NCBI GenBank assembly: GCA_041747855.1
Contig: JBGTEJ010000060.1
Coordinates: forward strand, 1 to 64,000
DNA from: ZC4RG35 sp041747855
GTDB taxonomy: Bacteria; Actinomycetota; Acidimicrobiia; Spongiisociales; ZC4RG35
Length of the DNA stretch: 64,000 nt
Direction: 5' to 3'
The position numbers and the translations under genes are program-made. The notes under the pieces were generated by a model. It was not told the DNA's origin and did no database searches. It saw only the letters and a program-made list of their open reading frames with translations. Every line of letters begins with the position of its first letter. The first letter of the stretch is position 1. Shown here piece by piece: positions 26,529-34,985 of the stretch.

Positions 26529-27452
26529 ACTTTGCGAAGGTTCCGTGTCACCGAGCGGTCGATGCTGCCTGCTCTGACACCAGGAGTCGAGATCGTCGCC
26601 ACCGACAGCCGTCAGCCGGGAATCGGCGACCTGGTGGTGTTCGAACACCCCGGGCGTGACGACTTCTGGATGGTGAAAAGGAGATCCCATCCCCCGGAGC
26701 CGATCCCGGAGGGCCACATCTGGGCATTGTCCGATAATCCGGAAGGCACTGACTCGAGGACGATGGGGCCAATACCCAACAGCGGAGCGTTCACCGTGGT
26801 CACCAAACTCGATCTTGTGCTGTTCGCCGAGGCCGCTCGTCTCCTCACCGACGAAGACCCCGCCCTACGTCGGCTCGTCCTCAGTCACGGTCTTCCCGAC
26901 CTTTGGCTTCGAAAACCTGGCTTTCCCACCCTCATGCTCTTCATCCTCGAACAACAGGTGTCTCTCGAATCGGCCTCTGCAGTGCATCGACGTCTCATCG
27001 AACTGGCCGGGCGGATCGCACCCGAGCGCATCGTCGAACTGGGCCTAGAAGGCATCATGTCGGCGGGAGTGACCCGTCAGAAGGCCGGCTATATCTTCGA
27101 GCTGGCGCGGCAAGTCGGGTCGGGGTCGATCGACTTGGACCGACTCCATTCGGTCTCTGAGGACACCGCCAGAGCCACACTCCTCTCGATCAGGGGCATC
27201 GGACCATGGACCGCCGACGTCTATCTCCTGTCCGCCCTTCGGCACCTGGATACCTTCCCAATCGGGGACCGCGCCCTTCAGGTCGGGGCCGGAGAGACTC
27301 TGGGCATGGGGCGTCCCCCGGACCCTGGGGAACTGGAGCTGCTCGCCGAACCATGGCGTCCGCTACGGTCTGTGGCAGCTCGGCTGATCTGGCACGGGTA
27401 CCTGACCGCCAGAGGGCGGACCGAGCCAGTAGCAGCCAACCCGGTCATATAG
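26526..27452 (+). CDS. Fusion: SodX-like nickel-SOD maturation protease (S26) + AlkA-like HhH-GPD DNA glycosylase
   Basis: One uninterrupted 308-residue frame holds two unrelated domains. Residues 1-90 match the S26 signal-peptidase-like SodX: nucleophile Ser in RFRVTERSMLP, general-base Lys in FWMVKRR, and box E LSDNPEGTDSRTMGPIP. Residues about 100-300 match DNA-3-methyladenine glycosylase II: FILEQQVSLESASA, the helix-hairpin-helix LLSIRGIGPWTADVYLL, the likely catalytic Asp in FPIGDRALQ, and SVAARLIWHGY. The first part should process SodN; the second should excise alkylated bases. Separate translation of the glycosylase from an internal GTG (around residues 88-97) is possible. Confidence 0.85.
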   Translation: MTLRRFRVTERSMLPALTPGVEIVATDSRQPGIGDLVVFEHPGRDDFWMVKRRSHPPEPIPEGHIWALSDNPEGTDSRTMGPIPNSGAFTVVTKLDLVLFAEAARLLTDEDPALRRLVLSHGLPDLWLRKPGFPTLMLFILEQQVSLESASAVHRRLIELAGRIAPERIVELGLEGIMSAGVTRQKAGYIFELARQVGSGSIDLDRLHSVSEDTARATLLSIRGIGPWTADVYLLSALRHLDTFPIGDRALQVGAGETLGMGRPPDPGELELLAEPWRPLRSVAARLIWHGYLTARGRTEPVAANPVI

Positions 27453-27460
27453 TGGTTCTA
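27448..27460 (+). promoter_or_regulatory. Putative -10 element of the DUF3048 lipoprotein gene, leaderless start
   Basis: TATAGT (27448-27453) is followed after exactly 7 nt by the ATG at 27461. The box overlaps the stop codon of the preceding gene. No convincing -35 is seen. Confidence 0.45.
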
Positions 27461-28531
27461 ATGCGAACATCCAGGTTGGTCGCGCTCGTCCTCGTCCTGG
27501 TCGCCTGCTCGGTTGCTGCCGTGGAGACCACGACCAGCACCAGCAGCACGACTACCACTTCCACGACCAGCACGAGCACCACGACAACATCCACCACGAC
27601 GACCACAACCCTTCCCGAACCTCCCCGTTCCCCGGTGACGGGTCTGCCTGTCGAAGACGAGACACTCCTCGACCGCAGACTGATCGCAGTGAAGATCGAC
27701 AACCACAGTCGTGCCAGGCCTCATGCCGGGATCAACAATGCCGACATGGTGATCGAGCTCCTGGTCGAAGGTGGCCTCACCCGATTCATCACGATGTGGA
27801 TGGAGAGCGATTCCGACTTCCTCGGTGCTATGCGCTCGTCGCGCCCCACCGATTACTCGCTCCTCGCCGCCTTCCCATCTCCCGTCCTGGTGCGATCAGG
27901 AGGCCAGGACTGGGTGACCTCGATGGGCTCGCCCCGAGGCATACGTCAGATCGGGGAGGTTCCCCAGGTCGCCTGGCGTCAGCCCGGCAGGCCATCACCA
28001 CACAATCTCTGGACCGACACCCTCCGGGTCCGCCAGCACGCTGATGCCCTCGGTTTCCCCAACCTGCCCCCACTAGAACCCATCTGGGAATTCGGACCCA
28101 TGCCCGGCTCCGACACCGCCAGCAGTGTGTCCGTGCGGTTCAGTTCGGGAACCACGACGCGATGGGACTGGGACCCCGCCCAATCGGTCTGGCTCCGGTT
28201 TATCAACAACCAGCCGTCGATGGTCGTCGACTCAGCCGGTACCCAAACTCAGATAGGCGTGCCAGTCATGGTCGTCCTCTATGTGGATCAATACACGGCG
28301 AGACCCCCGTCCGGAGTTGGCGGCTCCTCACTCCCCGCTTCCCAAACCGTAGGGTCGGGAAGGGCCTTTGTCTTTGCGGAAGGGATGATGGTCGAAGGCA
28401 TCTGGGAGCGGGACACCGAACAGGATTGGTTCCGAATCATCTACGCCGAGGGCGAGACACTTCATATACCTCCCGGCAAGGTATGGCTGTCGTTGGTACC
28501 CGCCGATCGTGGCATCACCTTTGAGCCCTGA
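27461..28531 (+). CDS. DUF3048 domain lipoprotein
   Basis: The 356-residue protein has a lipoprotein signal (LVALVLVLVAC, Cys about 16), then a Thr/Ser linker of about 35 residues. The DUF3048 (YerB-like) domain has SPVTGLPVEDETLLDRRLIAV cut here as TGLPVEDE, the KIDNHSRARPHAGINNADMV region (KIDNHSRARPH), GAMRSSRPTD, and a C-terminal half with GKVWLSLVP. The function is unknown; the family is exported and possibly acts at the cell envelope. Ser/Thr linkers of the same kind appear in two other lipoproteins of the window. Confidence 0.85.
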   Translation: MRTSRLVALVLVLVACSVAAVETTTSTSSTTTTSTTSTSTTTTSTTTTTTLPEPPRSPVTGLPVEDETLLDRRLIAVKIDNHSRARPHAGINNADMVIELLVEGGLTRFITMWMESDSDFLGAMRSSRPTDYSLLAAFPSPVLVRSGGQDWVTSMGSPRGIRQIGEVPQVAWRQPGRPSPHNLWTDTLRVRQHADALGFPNLPPLEPIWEFGPMPGSDTASSVSVRFSSGTTTRWDWDPAQSVWLRFINNQPSMVVDSAGTQTQIGVPVMVVLYVDQYTARPPSGVGGSSLPASQTVGSGRAFVFAEGMMVEGIWERDTEQDWFRIIYAEGETLHIPPGKVWLSLVPADRGITFEP

Positions 28532-29840
28532 CCCGATCTCCGCCGCCGTCGAACACGCCCATCTGCTCAATTCGTCGCTCAACATCTTCACCAGTATCGA
28601 GACCGACCCGGTCCCGACTTCTCACACGGGAGTGCTGGCCGGGGTCCCCATCGCACTGAAAGACCTGATCGACCATGCGGGTCGAGTGACCACCTGCGGA
28701 TCGGCTTTCTACCGGGAGACCGCCACCACCACGGCCCCGAGTATCAACCGACTCGAAGATGCCGGGGCTGTGATCGTCGGTCGGACGGGACTTCATGAGT
28801 GGGCCTTCGGTTTCTCGTCGGAGAACCCACACTGGGGACCGGTTAGAAACCCCTGGGATCCGACCACCTCACCGGGAGGCTCATCGGGGGGATCGGCGGC
28901 AGCCGTGGCCGCCGGGATAGTCCCCATCGCCATCGGGACCGACACCGGTGGATCGGTCCGGGTCCCGGCCGCCCTCTGCGGCACTTTCGGGTTGAAGGTG
29001 ACCTACGGCCGCATCCCACTAGACGGGGTCTTCCCACTGGTTCCATCTGTCGACACCGTCGGGCCACTCGCCGACTCGGTGGCCAACCTGGAGACGGCCT
29101 ACCGGGTCATGTCGGGGACCGATCGGGTGGAGCACCGGGCCCGCCCCCTTCGCCTCGGAATCCCTCGACCGTGGGTCGAGGACGCCCCGATGAGTGATGA
29201 GGTTGCCGAAGCCTTCAATCGTGCGGTCTCCAATCTCCGGGATATGGGGCACGAGGTGGTGGAGTTCGATCTGCCTGGGATCGTGCCCGACCACCACATC
29301 CAATGGGCCATCGCCCGAGAAGTCGTGGAAGTCCATGCCGAGTTCCGGCAGCAGGGACAGCCGTACGGGCCAGACGTGGCGGCCCGGCTCGACGCCGCCG
29401 ACCAGGTGACCGAGACTCAAGCGAACGAGGGCAGGGCCTGGCAGGAACGTGTTCGGGACACCTTCTCGAGTGCCTTCGAGAGCATCGACCTGATGATCAC
29501 CCCCACGGTTCCTGTGCGTCGCAAAGTGATCGGGATCGACACCATCGGGGAACACCAATACCGGGCTGTCGTCTCGTACTTCTCGGCGATCGTCAACCAC
29601 ACCCTTCATCCCGCCATCGCCATGCCCCTCGCCGACACGGGGGAACCGCCCCTCTCACTACAGGCGATCGGGCCAATGGACGGCGAGGATTTGCTCCTCG
29701 GTTTCGCCCATCTTCTAGAGGACTCCGGAGTCGTCCGCTTCATTCGGCAAGGGCTAACCCAAAGACCCCGCAGCACCGATAAACTTGGGGCAACCAGAAC
29801 TCAAACGGCCGTCCGCGGCCGTCACGAAACAAGGAAGTGA
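28509..29840 (+). CDS. Amidase-signature family hydrolase
   Basis: The 443-residue protein carries the full Ser-cisSer-Lys triad of amidase-signature enzymes: Lys in PIALKDLID (about residue 51), Ser in SPGGSSGGSAAAVAAG, and Ser in GTDTGGSVRVPAAL. It is shorter than GatA, and gatB/gatC are absent nearby, so a stand-alone amidase is likelier than glutamyl-tRNA amidotransferase. It starts at GTG 28509, overlapping the DUF3048 gene by 23 bp, and ends in a GTGA overlap with korA. Confidence 0.87.
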   Translation: MASPLSPDPISAAVEHAHLLNSSLNIFTSIETDPVPTSHTGVLAGVPIALKDLIDHAGRVTTCGSAFYRETATTTAPSINRLEDAGAVIVGRTGLHEWAFGFSSENPHWGPVRNPWDPTTSPGGSSGGSAAAVAAGIVPIAIGTDTGGSVRVPAALCGTFGLKVTYGRIPLDGVFPLVPSVDTVGPLADSVANLETAYRVMSGTDRVEHRARPLRLGIPRPWVEDAPMSDEVAEAFNRAVSNLRDMGHEVVEFDLPGIVPDHHIQWAIAREVVEVHAEFRQQGQPYGPDVAARLDAADQVTETQANEGRAWQERVRDTFSSAFESIDLMITPTVPVRRKVIGIDTIGEHQYRAVVSYFSAIVNHTLHPAIAMPLADTGEPPLSLQAIGPMDGEDLLLGFAHLLEDSGVVRFIRQGLTQRPRSTDKLGATRTQTAVRGRHETRK

Positions 29841-31729
29841 TTCAAGTGGCCGAAGCCACAGAACAGAGCATCCCCGAAAGGGAAGCCGATGCCAGCACGA
29901 CAGAGGTCCTGGACCGGCTGGTGATCCGGTTCGCCGGAGACTCCGGTGACGGAATGCAGTTGGCGGGTGGTCGTTTCACCGACGCGTCCGCTCTTTTCGG
30001 AAACGACCTGGCGACCCTCCCCAACTTCCCGGCTGAGATCAGGGCACCCGCAGGAACCCTTCCGGGGGTCTCCAGCTTCCAGGTCCAGATAGCGGATTTC
30101 GACATACTCACGGCGGGTGACGCACCGGACTGCTTGGTGGCGATGAACCCGGCCGCATTGATGAAGCACCTCAAGGACCTCCGGGAGGGTGGCACCTTGA
30201 TCGTCAACTCCGACGCCTTCGACGAGCGCAATCTCTCCAAGGCCGGCTACGACAGCAACCCCCTCGACTCGGCCCTGGTCGCCGGATACAGGGTGATCGA
30301 GGCACCCATGGACGAGCTGACCAAGCTGGCCGTCAAAGACACCGGAGTGAGTGGCCGCGACGTCCTCAGATCGAAGAACTTCTTCGCCCTCGGTCTCATG
30401 GCATGGCTGTTCCACAGGCCGACCCAGCCCACCATCGACTGGGTCAACCAGAAGTTCTCCCGACTGCCAGAAGTGGCCGCGGCGAACATCGCCTCGTTCA
30501 AGGCCGGTTACAACTTCGGGGAGACCACCGAGGCGACCAAGGTCACCTTCGAGGTCCGACCCGCCAGCCTTCCGCCCGGCACCTACACCAACATCACCGG
30601 AAACCAGGCCCTCGCCTGGGGTTTGATCGCAGCCTCCGAGAAGTCAGGACTCCCGCTCTTCTATGGGACCTACCCGATCACCCCTGCCTCGGACATCCTC
30701 CACGAGCTGTCACGACACAAGAACTTCGGAGTCAGGACCTTCCAGGCCGAAGACGAGATCGCCGGGGTAGGTAGTGCCATCGGCGCCGCCTTCGCCGGAT
30801 CGCTTGCGGTGACCGGATCTTCTGGACCGGGCATCGCCTTGAAAAGCGAGGCGATCTCCCTGGCCTTCATGTTGGAATTGCCGATGATCATCATCAACGT
30901 CCAACGTGGTGGGCCCTCGACAGGTCTGCCGACGAAGCCCGAGCAGTCCGACCTGCTGTTCTCGCTCTATGGGCGACATGGTGAGTCACCTATCCCCGTG
31001 GTGGCCGCGGCGACACCATCCGACGCCTTTCTGATGGCAATCGAGGCGGCACGTCTGGCGATCACCTACATGACGCCAGTCCTCCTGCTGTCCGACAACT
31101 ACGTCGCCAACGCCTCCGAACCGTGGCTGATCCCCGACCTCGACTCGATCCCTGAGTTCAAGGTGGAGTTCGCCAAACACCCCAATGGGCCTGACGGCAA
31201 GTTCCTCCCCTACATGCGGAACATGCAGACCTTCGCCCGACCCTGGGCGGTGCCGGGCACACCGGGTCTCGAGCACAGGATCGGCGGTCTGGAGAAGGAA
31301 GCGGTGAGTGGCAACATCTCCTACGACCCGTCCAACCATCAACTGATGACCGACACCCGGGCCTGGAAGGTGGCCAACATCGCCAGTGACATACCGCCGG
31401 TGGTCGTTGAGGGTGACGAGGACGCCGACATCCTGGTCTTGGGATGGGGGTCGACATATGGTGCCAACAAGGCTGCGGCGCGAAGGGTGAGGTTGGCCGG
31501 TCACAAAGTGGCGACGGCCCATCTCCGACATCTCAATCCGTTCCCCCAGAACCTCGGCGATGTGCTCCGTTCCTATGAGAAGGTCCTGATACCCGAGCTG
31601 AACACCGGACAACTGCTCCGCCTGATCCGTGCCGAGTTCCTGCTGAACGCTACCGGGCTCAACAAAGTGGCTGGCGAACCGTTCAAGGTGGCGGAGATCG
31701 CCGACAAGATCATGGAGATGATCAAATGA
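29837..31729 (+). CDS. korA: 2-oxoglutarate:ferredoxin oxidoreductase, subunit alpha (gamma-alpha fused)
   Basis: At 630 residues it has the fused form. The N-terminal gamma domain (VIRFAGDSGDGMQLAGGRF, AEIRAPAGTLPGVSSFQ) occupies about 1-200. The alpha domain follows, with ITGNQALAWGLIAA, FYGTYPITPASDILHEL, FQAEDEIAGVGSAIGAAFAG, GPGIALKSEA and QRGGPSTGLPTKPEQSDLL. With KorB it oxidatively decarboxylates 2-oxoglutarate to succinyl-CoA using ferredoxin, as in many actinobacteria. The GTG start overlaps the amidase stop and AAGGAA precedes it. Confidence 0.94.
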   Translation: MIQVAEATEQSIPEREADASTTEVLDRLVIRFAGDSGDGMQLAGGRFTDASALFGNDLATLPNFPAEIRAPAGTLPGVSSFQVQIADFDILTAGDAPDCLVAMNPAALMKHLKDLREGGTLIVNSDAFDERNLSKAGYDSNPLDSALVAGYRVIEAPMDELTKLAVKDTGVSGRDVLRSKNFFALGLMAWLFHRPTQPTIDWVNQKFSRLPEVAAANIASFKAGYNFGETTEATKVTFEVRPASLPPGTYTNITGNQALAWGLIAASEKSGLPLFYGTYPITPASDILHELSRHKNFGVRTFQAEDEIAGVGSAIGAAFAGSLAVTGSSGPGIALKSEAISLAFMLELPMIIINVQRGGPSTGLPTKPEQSDLLFSLYGRHGESPIPVVAAATPSDAFLMAIEAARLAITYMTPVLLLSDNYVANASEPWLIPDLDSIPEFKVEFAKHPNGPDGKFLPYMRNMQTFARPWAVPGTPGLEHRIGGLEKEAVSGNISYDPSNHQLMTDTRAWKVANIASDIPPVVVEGDEDADILVLGWGSTYGANKAAARRVRLAGHKVATAHLRHLNPFPQNLGDVLRSYEKVLIPELNTGQLLRLIRAEFLLNATGLNKVAGEPFKVAEIADKIMEMIK

Positions 31730-32766
31730 CACTCGACTACACGAGAAGCGACTTCCAGACCGACCAGGAGGTTCGCTGGTGCCCCGGTTGCGGGGACTAC
31801 ACGATCCTGGCGTCGGTCCAACAGTTCCTGGCCGGTCTGGGACGACCCCGTGAGGAGTTCGTCTTCGTGTCCGGCATCGGGTGTGCGTCCCGGTTCCCGT
31901 ACTACGTGAACACCTATGGGATGCATTCGATCCACGGTCGGGCCCCGGCGATCGCCACGGGTATTGCGTCCACCAGACCGGACCTCTCGGTCTGGGTGAT
32001 CACTGGCGACGGCGATGGTATGTCGATCGGTGGCAACCATCTGATCCATGCGCTCAGGCGGAATGTCAACCTGAAGATCCTCATGTTCAACAACCAGATC
32101 TATGGTCTGACCAAGGGTCAGTACTCCCCTACCTCCGAGGTGGGGAAGACGACCAAGTCGTCGCCTCACGGGTCGATCGACTACCCGTTCAACCCGGTCT
32201 CCCTGGCGCTCGGTGCCGAGGCCAGCTTCGTGGCCCGGACCGTCGACATGGACCGCAACCACACCCAGGCGATCCTGGAGAAGGCCTACGCCCATGAGGG
32301 CTCGTCGTTCATCGAGATCTACCAGAACTGCAATGTGTTCAACGACAAGGCGTTCATCCAGGTCACTGGCAAAGAGGAGCGGGTACACAACCGGATCGAC
32401 CTGGAGCATGGCAAGCCGGTCGTCTTCGACGGTGGAGCCAAGGCGGTTATCTTCCGTGATGGCCAGGCAACCATCGTCGATTCTTCCTCGGTCGACCCCA
32501 AGGCCATCGTGGTCCATGACGAGACCCGCCCCGACCCGTCGGTTGCGTTCGCTCTGTCGAGACTCTCGCATGGGCCTTACGGACCTACACCGCTTGGTGT
32601 GTTTCGAAACGTGACCCGACCCACGTATGACGCCGAGATGAACCGTCAGATTGCCGAGGCGACGTCGAAACGGGGGCCTGGCGACCTGGACAAGCTGATC
32701 CGGTCGATCGGGACCTGGACGGTCGCTGAGACGGACCCATCGGGGAACGGTTCGAAGGGAAATTGA
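31726..32766 (+). CDS. korB: 2-oxoglutarate:ferredoxin oxidoreductase, subunit beta
   Basis: The 346-residue thiamine-diphosphate subunit has an iron-sulfur/TPP region WCPGCGDYTILASVQ at the N-terminus, FVSGIGCASRFPYY, HGRAPAIATGIA, the TPP/Mg motif TGDGDGMSIGGNHLIHALRR, and MFNNQIYGLTKGQ. It pairs with KorA through an ATGA overlap. No ferredoxin gene lies next to the pair. Confidence 0.95.
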   Translation: MTLDYTRSDFQTDQEVRWCPGCGDYTILASVQQFLAGLGRPREEFVFVSGIGCASRFPYYVNTYGMHSIHGRAPAIATGIASTRPDLSVWVITGDGDGMSIGGNHLIHALRRNVNLKILMFNNQIYGLTKGQYSPTSEVGKTTKSSPHGSIDYPFNPVSLALGAEASFVARTVDMDRNHTQAILEKAYAHEGSSFIEIYQNCNVFNDKAFIQVTGKEERVHNRIDLEHGKPVVFDGGAKAVIFRDGQATIVDSSSVDPKAIVVHDETRPDPSVAFALSRLSHGPYGPTPLGVFRNVTRPTYDAEMNRQIAEATSKRGPGDLDKLIRSIGTWTVAETDPSGNGSKGN

Positions 32767-32800
32767 GTATCCGGGTAGAGCCGGGCGAAGCGAGGCCCAG

Positions 32801-33688
32801 GTGACTGCCCAGCTTCTCTCCGGCAAACCCGTCGCCGACGCCGTCTTCGTCGACCTCGCCCCGAGGATCGCCCGACTCCAGGCTGCCGGCCACCCGGTCG
32901 GGTTGGGGACCGTGCTGGTAGGGAACGACGGGGCCTCTGAGGGGTATATCCGGATGAAGATGGACCGTGCCGAGTCGCTTGGCCTGGCCAACCCGCACAT
33001 TCATCTTGGCGATGACGCCACCCAGGATGATGTGATCGAGGCGATCGAGACCATGAACCGGGATTCTTCGATCACCGGTCTCCTCGTCCAGCATCCCACC
33101 CCACCGCAGATCGACTTTGATGCCGCTCTGCTTGCCATCGACCCCGACAAGGATGTCGATGGCCTCCACCCGATCAACATGGGGAGACTTGCGCTTGGTA
33201 TGCCCGGTCCGGTCCCGTGCACCCCTGCGGGGATCGAAGCCCTGCTCGCCCACTATCAGATCCCGGTGTCAGGTCGGAACGTTTGCATCCTGGGACGGGG
33301 CACCACACTGGGCCGTCCGCTGGCACTGCTCCTCTCACAGAAGAGGCCGACGGCCAACGCCGCCGTGACAGTGGTTCACACCGGTGTACCCGACTGGCCG
33401 GAGTACACCCGACGGGCGGACATAGTCATCGCCGCCGCAGGGGTCCCAGGGATCCTCAAGCCGGAGCACATCACACCCGGGGCCGTGGTGGTGGGTGGCG
33501 GTGTCCGCTACGAGGGCCGCACCCTCCTCCCGGATGTGGACGAGGCCTGCGCCGAGGTGGCGGGTTGGATCACCCCGAGGATCGGCGGGGTCGGTCCCAC
33601 CACCATCGCCATGTTGTTCAGGAACTGTGTCGAGGCCGCGGAACGCCTCAGCGGAACCGGTCCCGCAACTCCTCGATCTGGGACCTGA
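32801..33688 (+). CDS. folD: Methylenetetrahydrofolate dehydrogenase / methenyltetrahydrofolate cyclohydrolase
   Basis: The 295-residue bifunctional enzyme interconverts 5,10-methylene-THF and 10-formyl-THF. It has the YIRMK motif with the catalytic Lys near residue 51, the second signature in the diverged form VQHPTPPQID (classically VQLPLP), KDVDGLHPINMG, the dinucleotide loop CILGRGTTLGRPLALLL, and PRIGGVGPTTIAML near the C-terminus. It starts at GTG 32801, 34 bp after korB, and overlaps the convergent argH by 41 bp. Confidence 0.93.
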   Translation: MTAQLLSGKPVADAVFVDLAPRIARLQAAGHPVGLGTVLVGNDGASEGYIRMKMDRAESLGLANPHIHLGDDATQDDVIEAIETMNRDSSITGLLVQHPTPPQIDFDAALLAIDPDKDVDGLHPINMGRLALGMPGPVPCTPAGIEALLAHYQIPVSGRNVCILGRGTTLGRPLALLLSQKRPTANAAVTVVHTGVPDWPEYTRRADIVIAAAGVPGILKPEHITPGAVVVGGGVRYEGRTLLPDVDEACAEVAGWITPRIGGVGPTTIAMLFRNCVEAAERLSGTGPATPRSGT

Positions 33689-34985
33689 CTGAGGCCTCGG
33701 TCTCACGACCGGCGGCCGACGTGGCCGGATCGAGTAGATCGGCGTCACCAGGTTGGAATCGCTCATCGGCTTCGGCGAGGTCGTCGTCGGTGAGATCTTC
33801 CAGGGACCGCTGCTGATCCTCCAGGCCCCTCACCACCTTGCCGACGATCCCGTGAGCCTCCCTGAACGGGACACCCCTGGTAACAAGGGCGTCGGTGAGA
33901 TCGAGGGTGGCCACCTCCGCTGACGGGACCGGCGGGTGGAACTCGAGTCCGCCCAGGAGGGTTGTCATTCCGACGAGGGCACCAGCAAGCGTGTCGTCGG
34001 CATGGAAAACGATTCGCTTGTCCTCCTGGAGATCCCGGTTGTAGGTGAGGGGCAGCCCCTTCTGGAGTCCGAGAATTGCGGTGACATCCCCGGCGACTGA
34101 CGCCGCCCGACCGCGGATCAACTCGGCGAGGTCGGGATTCCGCTTGTGGGGCAGCGCCGAAGACCCGGTGCTGACACCATCAGACAGAGTCACCCATCCG
34201 AACTCACGGGTCGACCACAACACGATCTCCTCGGCCAGCCTCGACAGATCGGCCATGGTCTGGGCACAGACGAAAACGTACTCGGCGACGAAGTCACGGG
34301 ACCCGACGGCGTCCAGGGTGTTGGGCATCGGTCGAGTGAACCCGAGCGACCCGGCGGTGTGCTCCCTGTCGACTCCGAGTGACGATCCGGCACTGGCACC
34401 TGCGCCGAGCGGGGATTGGTTGAGCCGCTCTATACAGTCGGTCAGCCGTTCGAGGTCGCGGAGCAGCGCCCAGGTGTGGGCGAGGAGGTGATTCCCGAGT
34501 GTGGTCGACTGAGCCTGCTGGAGGTGGGTGTAAGTGGAGACGACTGTCCCTGCGTGTCTCTGCGAAATGTCGACCAACACCAAACCCACAGTCTTGATCT
34601 GATCGATACGATCCTGGCCCGAAGCTCTCAGATACAACCTCAGGTCCGTCGCCACCTGATCGTTCCGGGAGCGTCCGGTGTGCAGCATGCCGGCCGTCGG
34701 ACCGATGACCTCACCCAGATGTCGCTCCACGGCGGTGTGGACATCCTCGTCGGTTTCGGTGAACTCGAAGGTTCCCGCGCGAGCCTCTTCGAGGATCACC
34801 GCCAGCCCTTCCATCATCGAAGCGACGTCCTCGTGGGGGATGATCCCGGTGCTCCCCAGCATCCCGGCATGGGCCATCGACCCGAGGATGTCGACCTCGA
34901 GGAGGCGACGGTCGGAGTGGTCGACGGTGAAGTCCCAGGTCTCGCCACTCATCGAGCCTTCGAAACGGCCACCCCAGAGGGTCAC
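33648..34985 (-). CDS. argH: Argininosuccinate lyase
   Basis: The 445-residue fumarase-superfamily enzyme performs the last arginine step, argininosuccinate to arginine and fumarate. Residues visible are TLWGGRFEG at the start, EDVHTAVERHLGEVIG, GRSRNDQVATDLRLYLR, TYTHLQQAQ (catalytic His), and the signature GVSTGSSALPHKRNPDLAELI. The GTG start forms a GTGA overlap with argG, so the two are cotranslated. Confidence 0.96.
   Translation of the reverse strand: MTLWGGRFEGSMSGETWDFTVDHSDRRLLEVDILGSMAHAGMLGSTGIIPHEDVASMMEGLAVILEEARAGTFEFTETDEDVHTAVERHLGEVIGPTAGMLHTGRSRNDQVATDLRLYLRASGQDRIDQIKTVGLVLVDISQRHAGTVVSTYTHLQQAQSTTLGNHLLAHTWALLRDLERLTDCIERLNQSPLGAGASAGSSLGVDREHTAGSLGFTRPMPNTLDAVGSRDFVAEYVFVCAQTMADLSRLAEEIVLWSTREFGWVTLSDGVSTGSSALPHKRNPDLAELIRGRAASVAGDVTAILGLQKGLPLTYNRDLQEDKRIVFHADDTLAGALVGMTTLLGGLEFHPPVPSAEVATLDLTDALVTRGVPFREAHGIVGKVVRGLEDQQRSLEDLTDDDLAEADERFQPGDADLLDPATSAAGRETEASVRSQIEELRDRFR

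Noticed and set aside
28509..29840. Glutamyl-tRNA amidotransferase GatA
   Set aside because: The amidase signature is present, but gatB and gatC are absent nearby and the chain is short for GatA.
31573..33000. 475-codon open frame antisense to korB and folD
   Set aside because: It is a shadow of strongly supported genes on the other strand.
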